Source of the DNA: Sordariomycetes sp. S80-01Y
Lineage: Eukaryota > Ascomycota > Sordariomycetes
NCBI GenBank assembly: GCA_037042185.1
Contig: JAXQJY010000020.1
Location: 248,001-312,000, forward strand
Length of the DNA stretch: 64,000 bases
Reading direction: 5' to 3'
The notes under the pieces are model-generated. The model worked only from the letters and a program-made list of their open reading frames with translations, was not told the origin of the DNA and did not search any database. Every line of letters starts with the position of its first letter. Position 1 is the stretch's first letter. The position numbers and the translations under genes were made by a program. This document shows, piece by piece, positions 22,433 to 33,975 of the stretch.

Positions 22433-24464
22433 TCTAACTCATCACTATTGGGGTAATATGGCTTGATCAAGAGTCAAATAACCGAAGGGCTATTGATTAA
22501 ATTAACCGGCGTCGTCGTTGAACCTTGCGTTCCTTGCCACCCCTTGGGCTCGCCCAGCGCGAGTACCCCGCAATACGGACACGGCGCAATACGAAGAAGC
22601 GAGATCCGGGGAAGACAATCACGATGGCTGGAGCGTTGATCTCTGGGCGATTTACCCCGTGCGAATTGGCCCGTGAGGACAGAAGCGGGTAATTTCCCAG
22701 TCGGCTCGGACGGGTTACTGGGACAAGCTACCACGCATACACTGGAGCACTCAGACAGCCATTGAAACAGGAGTAGATTCAAAGAATCAGGAAATGCTAC
22801 TCTAGCTATACCTTTTTTTCTGAAAGGCAAGTTCGGGGAGGAGCGAGTCTACCATTGTTGTTAGACCGTTTCGAGCGTAGGCCGTCGGTTGAGACGAAAA
22901 AGTCTGAGATCCCCTGCTATTCAATTTGACGATGGACTATTCCATAATACGCATTCCAACGGTAGGCTACCTTAGGCCCTTTAGCCCACACGATCTGGCC
23001 TTGAATCAAGCTTCTTATTTCTCCAACCTGATGGTGGGTTAAGGAATGGCACATCAAGAGCGTAAGCCGAGACTATTGATGGTACAGTGCAATGGAAGTA
23101 AATGGATAACTACTATACACGTTTGGTCTATCAGAACTTTAGGGACCATTTATGTGGGTGTGCCGTCTTAGCTACTGCAGAGCCCTCCATAAGGCAGAAG
23201 CTCTGCCATCTATTTGAACTGAAGCTGCTCTAGCCTTGCATTCCTAAGTATACCTCGATATTAAAAACAGCTTTGGTACATGAAGAACGTGGTCTCAACC
23301 AGGAGGGACTGGGAGACATTCAAAGTGGAAAGTGCGTTGACGTCGTGCTCAGAGAGATTGCTGGTGCTGTAGCTAGTTTCAGAGCTCTCCACAAACCATC
23401 CCAAAGAACTGAAGAGTCGTGTCACACAGAAAGGAAACAAGAGCAGATATCATAACTGCTGAGGGACTAGCATGACCGCGAGTAATGGATGCTGATGATA
23501 TGAAGCCGGATTATGGCGCGACTCTTTGCACCCTCAGTGGACCTCTCTCTTGCGAGTCAAGTCGACCAGAGATGTATACCATCCCGTAAATTTATTGACA
23601 CACACTTGATCTAGTCGTCCACGAGGCCGTTGTCTTAGTCATGGTCTAACACGCAGTCAGACCTGGCATAGCGAGCTCAGTTGAAGAAGCGTAATTACGT
23701 TACGGCAACCTTCGCGGACTCTCCAGCCAAGCTATTTTCCTGGATGTCTAGCATTTAATGCGAGGGTGACGGATCAGGGTGGTGTTTTGTGCTCTGGGCG
23801 ATGGCATCGAGGTCGGGATTTTAGTGCTTAATCTGAAAGCGGCCCGAGAAGCGGGTGCGCAGATTCTGAGACTCGTCACGGATACTGATCTCTGAGCTTC
23901 AGTGCTATAGATTGTAGGTCTCGCTTGTTCGCAGCTCAATTCGACTGAGCGTCAGTAGAAGCCCGTCACTGACTACGTACTCCGTGAGCTATTTTGATGC
24001 GCTTACCCAGGGCTTACCCTGCACGGAGCATCCCAGTCAAAGTACCAACCACGGTAACCACTGGCTATCACATTTAAACTCCTCAAATAGTATCATTAAA
24101 ACTCCTCTAGCATTGCGAGGCCCAAGGAAAGCTATTTTGACCATTCTTAAGTTCGATTTACCGGCGTTCAACCAAGCCCTTCCAGTTGTAGGCTTATCAA
24201 GGTTTTCCAGATTTGTAGATAAACATTACGTGAGTTTACCAGGATTTCCTAAAAACTTGAAGTTCGTAATTCAAATAATTATAGTGATCTGTGATGCTCC
24301 AGGCGTTCTATATATGAACTCAGTATGGAAGCTCGTCGTAATACCACCAAGCAATCCAATGCCCCCGATAACACATCGGTTTGGTGAAGAGCAATCACGA
24401 CTTCCCTATGGATTGCCTTCTCTCAAATGAGACCATCTGATGTGTATACACATTGAATCAGATA
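22433..24464. other. Gene-poor stretch
   Basis: 2 kb without a supportable gene. Short open frames, including 23984-24430 plus (148 codons), show no recognised domain or splice structure. Confidence 0.4.
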
Positions 24465-24620
24465 AATACGACCATAACCAGTGGAAAATACGGGGTCCCG
24501 TCCAGTTCTTATTCTCAGATTCATGTCTTCTAGATCTTGAGGTCCTCGCTGCCGAATTTGGAACCGGTAACCGCCAGAACCGGAAGTTAGCGACGCGCAT
24601 TTTCAGTCCCAGGAGACACA
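24465..24620 (+). pseudogene. Truncated 5S rRNA-derived element, copy C (most diverged)
   Basis: TACGACCATAACCAGTGGAA and GTCCCGTCCAGTTCT match roughly the first 42 nt of fungal 5S rRNA. The 5S 3' part is replaced by a sequence also found at 30625 and 33495 (shared ATGTCTTC, CTTGAGGTCCT and TTTGGAACC blocks). The internal control region of a 5S gene (box A, IE, box C) is absent, so pol III transcription as 5S is unlikely. Confidence 0.7.
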
Positions 24621-25418
24621 CTCTGTACTAATAGCCGCCGCCCACACGGTTTCTGATCTTACGAAACTAAGATAAGGCCATTTCAATTAGGACTACCTAT
24701 AACCCGGCCCCTAGTAGACCAGTTTGCTAAATTCCAAATGTTAGATCCCAACTCCACACTTTTTTAACCCAATTTTAGCGACCATAGCCGCGGCTGCAAT
24801 TAAGAGCCATTAATACTACATAATTTGTCTGTTATCTTTGAAAGAGTTGAGTATCCTACTTGCTTTTGGTGTACTTCGACTATTGTGCTGCGACCCTCTC
24901 CCTGGATTTGTCTCTTTTAGGCATCGAGACGGCACTGTAGGTACTATAGGAAGAAGTACGGTCTCTTTGCGTGCAAGAGCGACGTCCCTAACGATGTGAG
25001 GCGCATGCTAAGCACGGGTTAACTCTGATATTTTACTTCTAAGGGGCGCGAGCGGCTGAGAAGAGACGAGTCACTGGTTACTAGACGTAGTTCATGAGGC
25101 CAATCAGGCGACTCAGCTATCTGCAGCGCAGGTGACCAGCAGTTATTCCGGCTAGCTTGAACGTGATGATTTGACTTCTTAGTGCTATATACTTAATCAA
25201 AAGCACGATCTCTTGTCCTCAGCTATCTCACGGGGGCATTGCTGAAATCAATACTGCCGCGTCATAGCGCAAAAGACGAGCGTATGAAGTCCCGAACCAC
25301 ACACTGGCTGCTATTTATAACACTTCAAGCAGATATCAGGTAGCAGCAGTGACGAATATTGGCCTTGTATGCGCCGGTAGAACAGATCGTGTCCAGCACT
25401 GATTTATCAGGGCATATC
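24621..25418. other. Intergenic
   Basis: About 800 bp of decayed-looking sequence downstream of the NACHT-ankyrin gene's stop. The left end may continue the 5S-derived element. No gene recognised. Confidence 0.4.
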
Positions 25419-28400
25419 TTAGACGAATCTCCGTCGCTCTTCTAGAGTGTGCGAGTCGTCTAAGCATCGCATACCATGTGTCCAACAGATAGCACAAATT
25501 ACGACCATCCTAACACATGCCCTGCAAGTGTACTGCTTTGAGTTGACGGGAATGGTAATCGTGCAGACTTCACACCATGTTGCGTGGTATTCGAAGGGAA
25601 CCGCCTCGTATCTAGTAGGTCCTGGATCGTCCCGTATAGCACTGTTAGTAGAAGTGCGGGTCTTCAACAACTGCACGATCGCATTCTCTTCGTCGTTTTC
25701 GCAACCTATTCGAGCCCATCCGAGCAGCGATGTGTTTGCAAGGTTATTGCTGCTGGTTATCTTCGTGCCATTTTTTAACAGAAGATCAACAACGTCGTAA
25801 TGGCGGTTCCTCACTGCTGCATCGAGAGGAGTGTTGCCATGTAAGTCTGCTCGCGTGGTATCGGCCTTGCCTTGTCTGAGTAAGGTCTCAACCACGGCGA
25901 CGTGTCCGCGTCGAGAGGCTTCCGCTATCGCAGTGCGGCCTAGATTGTCTGTCACGTTGCTATCTGCTCCCTTTCCGATGAGAAGTCGGACTATTGCTTC
26001 GTGTCCTTCCAATGAGGCTTCTTTGAGCGGATTGCCTTGGTTAACATTAGCTCCCCTTTCGATAAGAAGTCGGGCTGTTGCTTCGTGGCCTTCTAATAAG
26101 GCCCATTTGAGTGGATTGCCTCGGTTAATATCTGCTCCCCTTTCGATGAGAAGTCGGGCTGTTGCTTCGTGTCCTTCCCATGAGGCTTCTTTGAGCGGAT
26201 TGCCTTGGTTAACATTAGCTCCCTCTTCGATAAGAAGTCGGGCTGTTGCTTCGTGACCGTTACTTGAGGCCGATTCGAGCGGATTGCCTCGGCTAATATC
26301 AGCTCCCGTTTCGATGAGAAGTCGGGCTATTGCTTCGTGGCCGTTAAATGAGGCCGATTCGAGTGGATTCCCTCGGTTAACATCAGCTCCCTTTTCGACA
26401 AGCAGTCGGGCTGTTGCTTCGTGGCCGTTAAGTGAGGCCGATTTGAGTGGGTTGCCTCGGTTAACATCAGCTCCCTTTTCGACAAGAAGTCGGGCTATTG
26501 CTTTGTAGCGTTTCAATAAGGCCCATTGAAGCGAACTGCCTCGGTTAATATCAGCTCCCTTTTCGATGAGAAGTCGGGCTGTTGCTTCGTGGCCATTCGA
26601 CGCCGCTCTGGTAAGTGGGTCCCATGTTGTGCCATCGCGCTCATTGATTGGCTGTTGATACCCAATCAACTTCAACACCATTTGCGTGTGGCCTTGTGCC
26701 GCGGCCCAAGACAGTGGTGTATAGTCTTTGTATGCATATCGCCATGCTGGTTTGCTCGCAACAGGCTCAAGCCCATCAAACAAGTCAGCGCCGACGTAGA
26801 TGCCTGCTAGAGACGCCAAAAGAACGTTCAAAGCCTCCTGACGGCCATTCGCAGCTGCGGCAAGTGCTGGGAACTTGTGCCTGCCTGCTCTTTCCGCCGT
26901 TCGATGTCCAACGTCGCCGAGTTGGAGGAATACCTTTATAAGTTCGGCATGGCCCTCGGACGACAGCACGTACAGAAGATCCGCATCTTCTTGATAAATG
27001 CTTTGTCTGCCATGGTCTTGGGAAGTCAAAACATAGCGAGCCAAAACATAATCAGACAGAGGAAAGGTCGAAAGGAACTCGGTTTGCGGACAGGCACCTG
27101 CTGCAGCTTCGGCGTGGCCCAGGACGTGATTGACGGCGTAATCCAGAAATTTGTCCTTCGTTGTTAACTCAACCACAGAATGTCGTGACGCTGCGTTCAG
27201 CCGGTACCTCCAATATGCTATGTATGACTGCTGAAGCGTTGCGTGGCTTAAACCCACCATGTTGACCGCGAGTTCTGGCCATATTTCCCCAAGACCTTGC
27301 TCTTTCAGTAAGTAGTCTCGAATAGACTCGTGTATAAGCTGTACCGACCCACGCTCCGTGATCTGAGCAAGACCTTTCGAGGAGCTGATGACAAACTTGT
27401 GAGTGCGGTCCTGCGCACTCTGCCACGTCTCGCTTGACGGGAAGTCTTCATCTTCTACTAGCTTTTGCGAAGAAAGCCCTGCCCAGACTGCCTTTCTGTA
27501 TTCGAATGGCGTCAGACGTCTTTTCGAAAATAGTAGCCACGTCATACTAAGCCTGGTGGTTGCGTTTTCAATTACATCGCCCGTTCCTTGTCCGAGCGCC
27601 TGTCTGAACAGCCCGCGAAGGGTCTTGGGCACTTCTTCGAGTCTCTTCTTCATAACAAATCCAGCACTGAGACCCTCCTTGTTGAGGATTTCAACGACGA
27701 GCACAACCCACAAAAATACGCCTGACGCCTTCTTGAGGACTTTGTCGACGATATTGGGGTCGTCCACTTGCAGCCTTTCCCCGATATACGTTCTTAGGTC
27801 TTTTGTGTGGTCCGGATTGTCATCAAGGACGAGCTCCCGGCTTCTTTGTATGCGTATTGCTGGATAGTGACGACTGGAAAAGCAGATGCTCAGGTTAACA
27901 CGCTTGTCCAGCGCGGATTTGACCAGTTCCCCAAAGTAAAGGACCATATCCGCAACTTCCTCCTGCTCACACTCGTCAAGGGCATCGATGAACCAGATAA
28001 TCGAGCGGCCCTTAAGGCCTAGCACCGAACTTCGAAGCAGACCCTGAAGCTCAACGAGGGAACAGGTATCTCGATTTCGGCTAAGCAGCGAATTATTATC
28101 GAAAACTGCTTGAAGATCCTTGAACCGATCAAGAAGCTGCCAAAGGAGCGATTGATACATGCCGAGCACGGATTTCTCCAGATCGCTACCTCGGGCATTG
28201 AAAAAGAACGAGGCAACGAGAGTCGACCCTACGGCACTTTCGTGTACGGCATGAAAGGCGAACTTCATAAGTGTTGACTTTCCCGCGCCAGGATTCCCCT
28301 TGATCCATAACATTCGATGCTCCTCGGGAATATAGTCAGAATCCTGCCATTGGCGAAGCGTAGGGTGGTTCAAGATCCAAAAATAGGTGTTTCCATGAGG

Positions 28401-29918
28401 GGGTTTGACAGTAGCCAGTCGTTCATCGAGTTGTGGGAATTTAAGAGACTTCATAAGCCGTTCCCGTCTCTCTACTGTATCTTTGCTGACTTTTGCGATA
28501 ACATGAGCATATTTATATTCCTTGAGGTGACATTGTTACGTACCCTCTGCACCTTGAACGTGCTGTGGCAGACGTGCTACCGCTCGCCGACATATGTCGC
28601 CAAGCTTCGCCTTAATAACGTTGTCTTCGTTCCGTCCAAATTTGACAAGATCCGAGTGCGTCGCAGAAATAGGGAGCACATGCTCCAGGTGTCTCTCCCC
28701 TTCTTTGTAGTGCGTGGCAGACTGCTTAGAGACGAGAAACTCCTTTGTACCTGACATTTCCAATCTGTCATCAACCTGCGATATGAACTCTGGTTAGCGT
28801 GTTCAATGGAAGGATTTGTGCCTTCTCCTCGGTGCAGACTAACCTGTACAGCGGTAGGCGACTGTTTGGTTTCATAAAAACAGAAGACTTCCGATCTCAT
28901 CTTCCCCAGAACTGGGCCGAACCTTTTCCTCTGTTCGTCAAGGACCAGGGAGCTGGTACGACACAAACTAGCCAGCATGCCTGAATTGGGACCTTGCCCG
29001 ACCATTGGAAGCAAGGATTTGATATCCATGCCGCCATTGGGCACCCCGAAGAACGCGAAACCGTAAAGCCTTCCCAGAAGTACTTGATGGTCCGGCAAAT
29101 TCGAATCGCTAAGTGCTATGACGGCCTACTTTGGTCAGCTGCATACCTCTACGTCAATCAGAATACCTGCCTGTTTGATGATGAGTCCGCCCAGGCTGTG
29201 CCCTATCAACACCATGGGCATCTTGAGCTTAATGGTGCTTAAGTGCTGATGTAGCTCAGTAGCTAGATCGCCTATGTGCTGAAGGTTGTCACTATCGTAC
29301 AGCCTCGAGTCATAGCCATAGATCATGACCCGAGCCATCGGCTTTCCAGAGTCGACTGCGCACACATCTACGCCCAGGCTATCACGAAGCCACATGTAAC
29401 CGTCCGTTTTGCTCTTGAACGATCCGAAGGCATGTCCCCCGAGTCCACATACTGCAACAATACTGGCAGAGTCAGCGGGATAGTCAAACATCGGGCGGGA
29501 AGCTGACATACTCAACAAGATGATCTTCCTTTGGAGGGCAGAAAAGTGCTGTCAAGCCATGAAAGTGGCTATCGCAGGTGAGTATAGCGAGATTTGATCC
29601 AGGTGTCGAAGAGGGTTCGAGGCTAGCGCTTATGGTTGGGGGAAACTTGACATCCCTTGGACAGTCGACTGTGGCTGTCTGCCGATTGCCTTGGACGTCT
29701 GCGACGAGTGACTTGACTTCTAATCTTGCGGACGAATTGCCGGTGGCCCCCAGAAACTGCTCCAGTTCAGATTGGCCCCATTTAAGCGGTACACCTTGGA
29801 TACGATACGTCCAGGTCTTCGTCGGCTGAGCATCGCGATTTTGACTGTCTTTGCTTGGAACTTGGGAAGAAAGTTTAGGTCTTTGAGGAATAGACAAAAG
29901 ATCGCGGAAACTCTTCAT
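25419..29918 (-). CDS. NLR: N-terminal domain, SesB-like lipase, NACHT, ankyrin repeats, ZZ-like finger
   Basis: Large receptor of about 1422 residues. Exons: 29918-29512, 29462-29167, 29115-28844, 28775-28544, 28480-25419. The first 140 residues are a fungal module (YRIQGVPLKWGQSELEQFLG) often placed before SesB-like domains. The lipase follows with CGLGGHAFGSF, the intact elbow IGHSLGGLIIK and FAFFGVPNGG. The NACHT has P-loop WIKGNPGAGKSTLMKF and Walker B IIWFIDALDEC. Eight near-identical 28-residue ankyrin-type units follow (DNA about 25950-26625), then ordinary ankyrin repeats. The C-terminus is a compact Cys/His segment starting WCEVCTITIPVNSKQYTCRAC that resembles a ZZ zinc finger. By family, a cytosolic self/non-self receptor whose repeats sense a ligand and whose lipase domain acts. 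No breaks seen. Confidence 0.92.
25950..26625 (-). repeat. Eight 84-bp tandem repeats coding 28-residue ankyrin-type units
   Basis: Units follow the pattern PL-x-x-AS-x-x-GHEATARLLIEKGADINRGN, each 28 residues (84 bp) rather than the usual 33. They differ mainly at the two or three residues after PL and just before GHE, and at the E/I/V choices of the second helix. Nucleotide identity between units is visibly high, as expected for repeats that exchange by unequal recombination. Confidence 0.9.
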
Positions 29919-30624
29919 GCTGGACGTTCAGCCGCGGACGACCGGCCTCTTGCCTACATGTACATGCACAGATTACATGTGGTCGTAAATGTAGGTGGCC
30001 ACTGGATCACGACTGAATCATCCGTGACCGAGGGGGCTGTTGAAAGTAAAGGTTTACAGATAAGGTTGACCAGTCTCAGAAGAAAGAAACAAGTACGTCA
30101 ATTCCTCTTGGGCAATTCCTCTCATCCCTGCCCTGTGAGGCTGAGTATGGCACGAGGCGTACCTCGACTGCACTTTCGAGCGGGGTAATCATGCATGGGC
30201 GGCTCGATCAGCTCTGTTGGCTCTGTAAGACTGAGCCGATGCGATCAAGAACTGCGGTCATTCGTTGGCCGCCTCATTTGTCTTCTGATTGGCGATGTCA
30301 GAGACGGCGATCGACATGTTGATAGGTGAGCTAAGCGCGCAATGTCTTAAATCAGTCTTCGAAGAATATCTGGTATAGTCGGGAACAGCGTGGCCTGTAA
30401 TCGAATCTAGAGCAACCACAATGTCAGACACGCAGCAGTAATTGCGATGAGGTGTGCGAAGTTGATGTCGAAAAACTGCGAATGTGCTGAGGCTAACTGT
30501 CTCCGAGGTCAGCTCCCTAGCTGATCACGTGGGAGATATAGGAGTTCGCGCGCTGGCTGTCGTTGAATGATAAGATTCTACCAAGGAGCGTAGTATATAT
30601 TTGTTATCACGTTATCTTCCTAGC
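29919..30624. other. Intergenic, NLR promoter side
   Basis: 700 bp upstream of the NACHT-ankyrin gene. Contains the receptor's 5' region; no other feature recognised. Confidence 0.4.
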
Positions 30625-30945
30625 ACATACGACCATATCCAGTGGAAAATATGGGATCCCGTCTAGTTTTTGTCATATGCTTAATGTCTTCCATTACTTA
30701 AGGTTCTTTCTTCTAGCTTTAGAACCTATAGCTTCTAAAACTAGATATCATTAAGCCACACTTAGGACCCACCTATACCTATTACTTCCACTATTTTTAG
30801 GCGCCTATCTAAGAGTAAAGAGTAGGACCCGACCGTTTCTACTTAATTATTTCTTTATCCCACCCTAGGTTATTCGTATTAGCTTATACTTTAACTCCAA
30901 ACTTTTAAATCTAGAATTCGCGAATTAGGGGCTCTTTAGATATAA
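30625..30945 (+). pseudogene. Truncated 5S rRNA-derived element, copy B (RIP-like decay)
   Basis: ACATACGACCATATCCAGTG begins a 42-nt match to the 5' part of 5S rRNA. It is followed by a roughly 280-bp block homologous to the copy at 33495. Compared with that copy nearly all visible differences are C-to-T or G-to-A, for example CCCGTCC to CCCGTCT and CTCAATG to CTTAATG. The 5S 3' half is missing. Confidence 0.8.
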
Positions 30946-31384
30946 AAGTTATAATCTATGGGCTCTTCCGTCATATTCGTCAATATGGAGAAACGTTCGG
31001 CCTCATTGCAGTTGATCTCTTTCTGAATGCGCGCGTGGTTGTTGCAGTCTTCCCCTGGGGCTCTGACATAGAGCCTCTGGGGTAATTATAGGAATAATGC
31101 TTCGTTTGTATCAGCTGTATTTCTCATCAACGAACAGGGATCAGCCTTGCTCTCCCGGATTCTGCCATAGTCCAAATCGTAGTGCTGGGCCTGCAGTGTT
31201 GTTGTTGTGGCGATCATAAGGTGGTTCAAAGTGATCAGATTGACGATGTTGATGATCAGGTTCATGATCCTCAAAAAGTCTGATCTAGCTATGTGGGTGG
31301 CTTAAGGTCAAGAGGTGCGAGGTCTGCCAACTGCCAGCAGCTGCGACAGTTGTTGTTATTATTACGCACTAATGTAAATATTCT
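30946..31384. other. Intergenic
   Basis: 440 bp with no recognised feature beyond a short open frame at 31086-31274 (minus) without domain. Confidence 0.4.
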
Positions 31385-32476
31385 TCATGTCGTACTTTCG
31401 TACAGGTCTCTGATACGTCCTGGCTTGTGTTTCACCGGGTCTCTGGTCCGGTAGGACCACCTGGATCTCGGCGATCGGATTCGACGGACCTCCCAGATTT
31501 CATCAGCGATAGATGTCTCTCCACCGAGATCAGCCCAAACACAGAGCACTGCGCTCTTTTGCCAGATCTGTACTGTGAAGTCTGTCGGGCATCGTGCACA
31601 GCTATGTTCGCAGACTTCCCCTCGCCTAGTAAAGGCCATCTCCACTGCTGTCTCTATCTCTTCGTTTGGCAAAAGCTCCTCCGTTACCGGACTCATCCCT
31701 CGACGAGCCTGCTCTCTTCGGCGATGTTTATGGATCGGCGATTCCCTTAGATCTTGCTGACAATGCGTTTGGTGCTCACAGACTTTGAATCTTGTCTCAC
31801 CCACTCCACACAAGAGAGGCCTCGTTAACGACTCCCACTCTGGATCCTCCACATATTGAACGATTTTTAACAGGAAACGTCTTTCGACAATTTTCGGAAT
31901 CACCTCACAACATCCACGAAGCGATGTCCGGGAGTATGAGGCGTGCAGAATAAAGTATAGGCGTCGTACGAGGGCGTTAGAGTACCTCTCCTGCGCTTTT
32001 GTGAGTTGTTCTTGTCGATGGAGCTTTAATGCCATTTGAACATGTCGATGTCGCGGCCAGAATGTGAAGCTATAGGGGCCTTCTCGACGATGAATTGCTC
32101 CCCTAGATGACCAACTGTGAAACGACTTGGGGCTGGGGATGTCCTGGGGATGGAATTTATGCAAAACATGGCATTGCTCGCATGCCCAGACGTTGGGATT
32201 GTCTCGGCCGATTCTCGCAAGAAGCTCACTATTGTCTTCGAAGGTTAGACACGTGGTCGTTAGCAACCGCAAGGAGTGAAGCGCCTTTCGTAATTGCGAG
32301 CACGTCTGAGCAAGCAGCATGCAGTCCAGAGGACTCAGTTCTTCCACGATGATGACTAGGATCTCCAGAGGTATTTCGTGTAAAACAGAATGACACGCAG
32401 GCCTGGCAGAAGCCAACGAGGTCGCGAGCCTTGCCCAAAGTACGCGGGCGGTTGCTGCAATTCGTTCGTGAAGCAT
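31385..32476 (-). CDS. F-box protein
   Basis: 363 codons from ATG 32476. An F-box occupies about residues 32-66 (LHEIPLEILVIIVEELSP and LAQTCSQLRKAL), expected to bind Skp1 in an SCF ubiquitin ligase. A Cys-bearing stretch (ACEQCHVLHKFHP) and a basic C-terminus follow, with no leucine-rich or WD repeats recognised. Fungal genomes carry many such single-exon F-box proteins of unknown substrate. The frame extends 26 codons further upstream without an ATG, so a first exon upstream is possible. Confidence 0.8.
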   Translation of the reverse strand: MLHERIAATARVLWARLATSLASARPACHSVLHEIPLEILVIIVEELSPLDCMLLAQTCSQLRKALHSLRLLTTTCLTFEDNSELLARIGRDNPNVWACEQCHVLHKFHPQDIPSPKSFHSWSSRGAIHRREGPYSFTFWPRHRHVQMALKLHRQEQLTKAQERYSNALVRRLYFILHASYSRTSLRGCCEVIPKIVERRFLLKIVQYVEDPEWESLTRPLLCGVGETRFKVCEHQTHCQQDLRESPIHKHRRREQARRGMSPVTEELLPNEEIETAVEMAFTRRGEVCEHSCARCPTDFTVQIWQKSAVLCVWADLGGETSIADEIWEVRRIRSPRSRWSYRTRDPVKHKPGRIRDLYESTT

Positions 32477-33494
32477 TGCCTTGTCGCAGTCGTTGGAAAG
32501 TGCTGAAGGATTAGACAATTCAAACGGACGAATTTTTCGAACTTTGGTCTGCAAATTTTGTGCTCACATTGTGTGCCTGAACTCCATTAAGCTTCTCATA
32601 TAGGCTTCTCACCACTGCTAGCTAAGCGTACTACCGTAGTCTAAAGCGCATGCAAAGGATTTCCAAGGTTACTTCTAATAAGCGCATACAAGCGTGGGTT
32701 TGATAAGTCTAGGTGTAGATATGCATTGACGGAAGTCAAGTCATTGGTAAGCTCAGTGCATTTGGCCACGAATGAGCAGGATAGTAATGGTAAACTTTTC
32801 CGCGAAAGCGCACCAAAAGCGTTACATCGAGGTTGCAAATTGACATAGATGTGATCAAATAGGAATCACTAAGGTCGATTCATACGTCCTCATTAATTCA
32901 TCAAAGTCTCACCAGCTAGACTAGCTGGCGGCCGCTGGCTGCTATGAATCCAACCCCAGCACACCAAGCCCGTTGTTATCAAGCCCATCGATAAGCACAT
33001 GATTAAACAGCTGTTCATGGCAGGAAGCCAACAGCGGCAGAAACTAGCAATGGGTTGATTACTTTATCAAGCTACTGTTGCCGGCCATGATCAACAGCTA
33101 CAAATCTCGATCCAACGGCTGCTGTTGCTCTCGGAGGCTGCTGGCTGCTGCGCTTGATTGAGCGTTTGCCTCTCTTCTGGCTGCCATCGATGACGATGGC
33201 TTCCACTCGTACTGATGAGAGATAGAAGAAGATGTATCAAGAGGCCGGTATAAGCTGCTGGTCCGGTCTTTGTGTCAAGGGGGCTTTATTTTCTTCAGGG
33301 GTGAGATCGTAGCGGTTGATACGTTGCCTGAGCAATCGACTGCTCGTAGTAGACCAACGGAGGATGCGTCTATAAGAAAAGGACCTAGGGGTGTCGGGAC
33401 TTAAGCTAAGAAACCCATCCCTGTCATAGGTCGTAACTTGATAAGAATCAAAAAGTTCTAGGGTTTATGTGTTGACTTGCTTGCGCACACTTTC
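32477..33494. other. Intergenic
   Basis: 1 kb between the F-box gene and 5S-derived copy A. It has repeated GCTGCTGG/CTGGCTGC words between about 32930 and 33160 that could be part of an old repeat, but I cannot define ends. No gene supported. Confidence 0.4.
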
Positions 33495-33840
33495 ATATAC
33501 GACCATACCCAGTGGAAAATACGGGATCCCGTCCAGTTCTTGTCATGCGCTCAATGTCTTCCATTACTTGAAGTCCTTTCGTCCGATTTTGGAACCCGCG
33601 ACCTCCAAAACTGGATGTCAATGAGCGGCACTCCTGACCCACCCACACCTGCTGCTGACCGTTTTCAAAACGGTTGTACGACCCCAAACAGCAGAACCCG
33701 ACCGTTTCCGCTGACGCTTTTACTAGTCCCACCCCGAAGCGCCCAGCATCAGAAGCTTGCATCCTAACTTCTAGATTTAACATTTAAAAACCACCAGGAG
33801 TTCTCAGAACTCACCCCTCAGGGGCTCCTTAGCTTCCCAT
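33495..33840 (+). pseudogene. Truncated 5S rRNA-derived element, copy A (best preserved)
   Basis: The first 42 nt (GACCATACCCAGTGGAAAAT, GGGATCCCGTCC) match the 5' portion of fungal 5S rRNA. A non-5S block of about 300 bp then follows, shared with copies at 30625 and 24465, and homology to copy B ends near AGGGGCTCCTTAGC at 33820-33840. Fungal 5S pseudogenes made of a 5S head plus a conserved unrelated tail have been described in Aspergillus; this fits that type. It lies about 140 bp upstream of the next gene's ATG. Confidence 0.82.
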
Positions 33841-33975
33841 CTACTAAAATAGACAAATCGATCCCCATTATAGATAGGATTATATTCATCGGCTTTTCTC
33901 CCTTGGCCAGACGCGAACAATTTGCGGTGTACTGCCTTCGATGATAGTAGCGACCGCTTCGCTTTGATCGCAAGC

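Noticed and set aside
23984-24430. 148-codon plus-strand frame
   Set aside because: Amino-acid composition is atypical, with no recognisable domain or neighbouring exon; likely chance.
25831-26508. Plus-strand open frames of repetitive composition
   Set aside because: They are antisense shadows of the ankyrin-type repeat array, whose minus-strand frame has clear family motifs.
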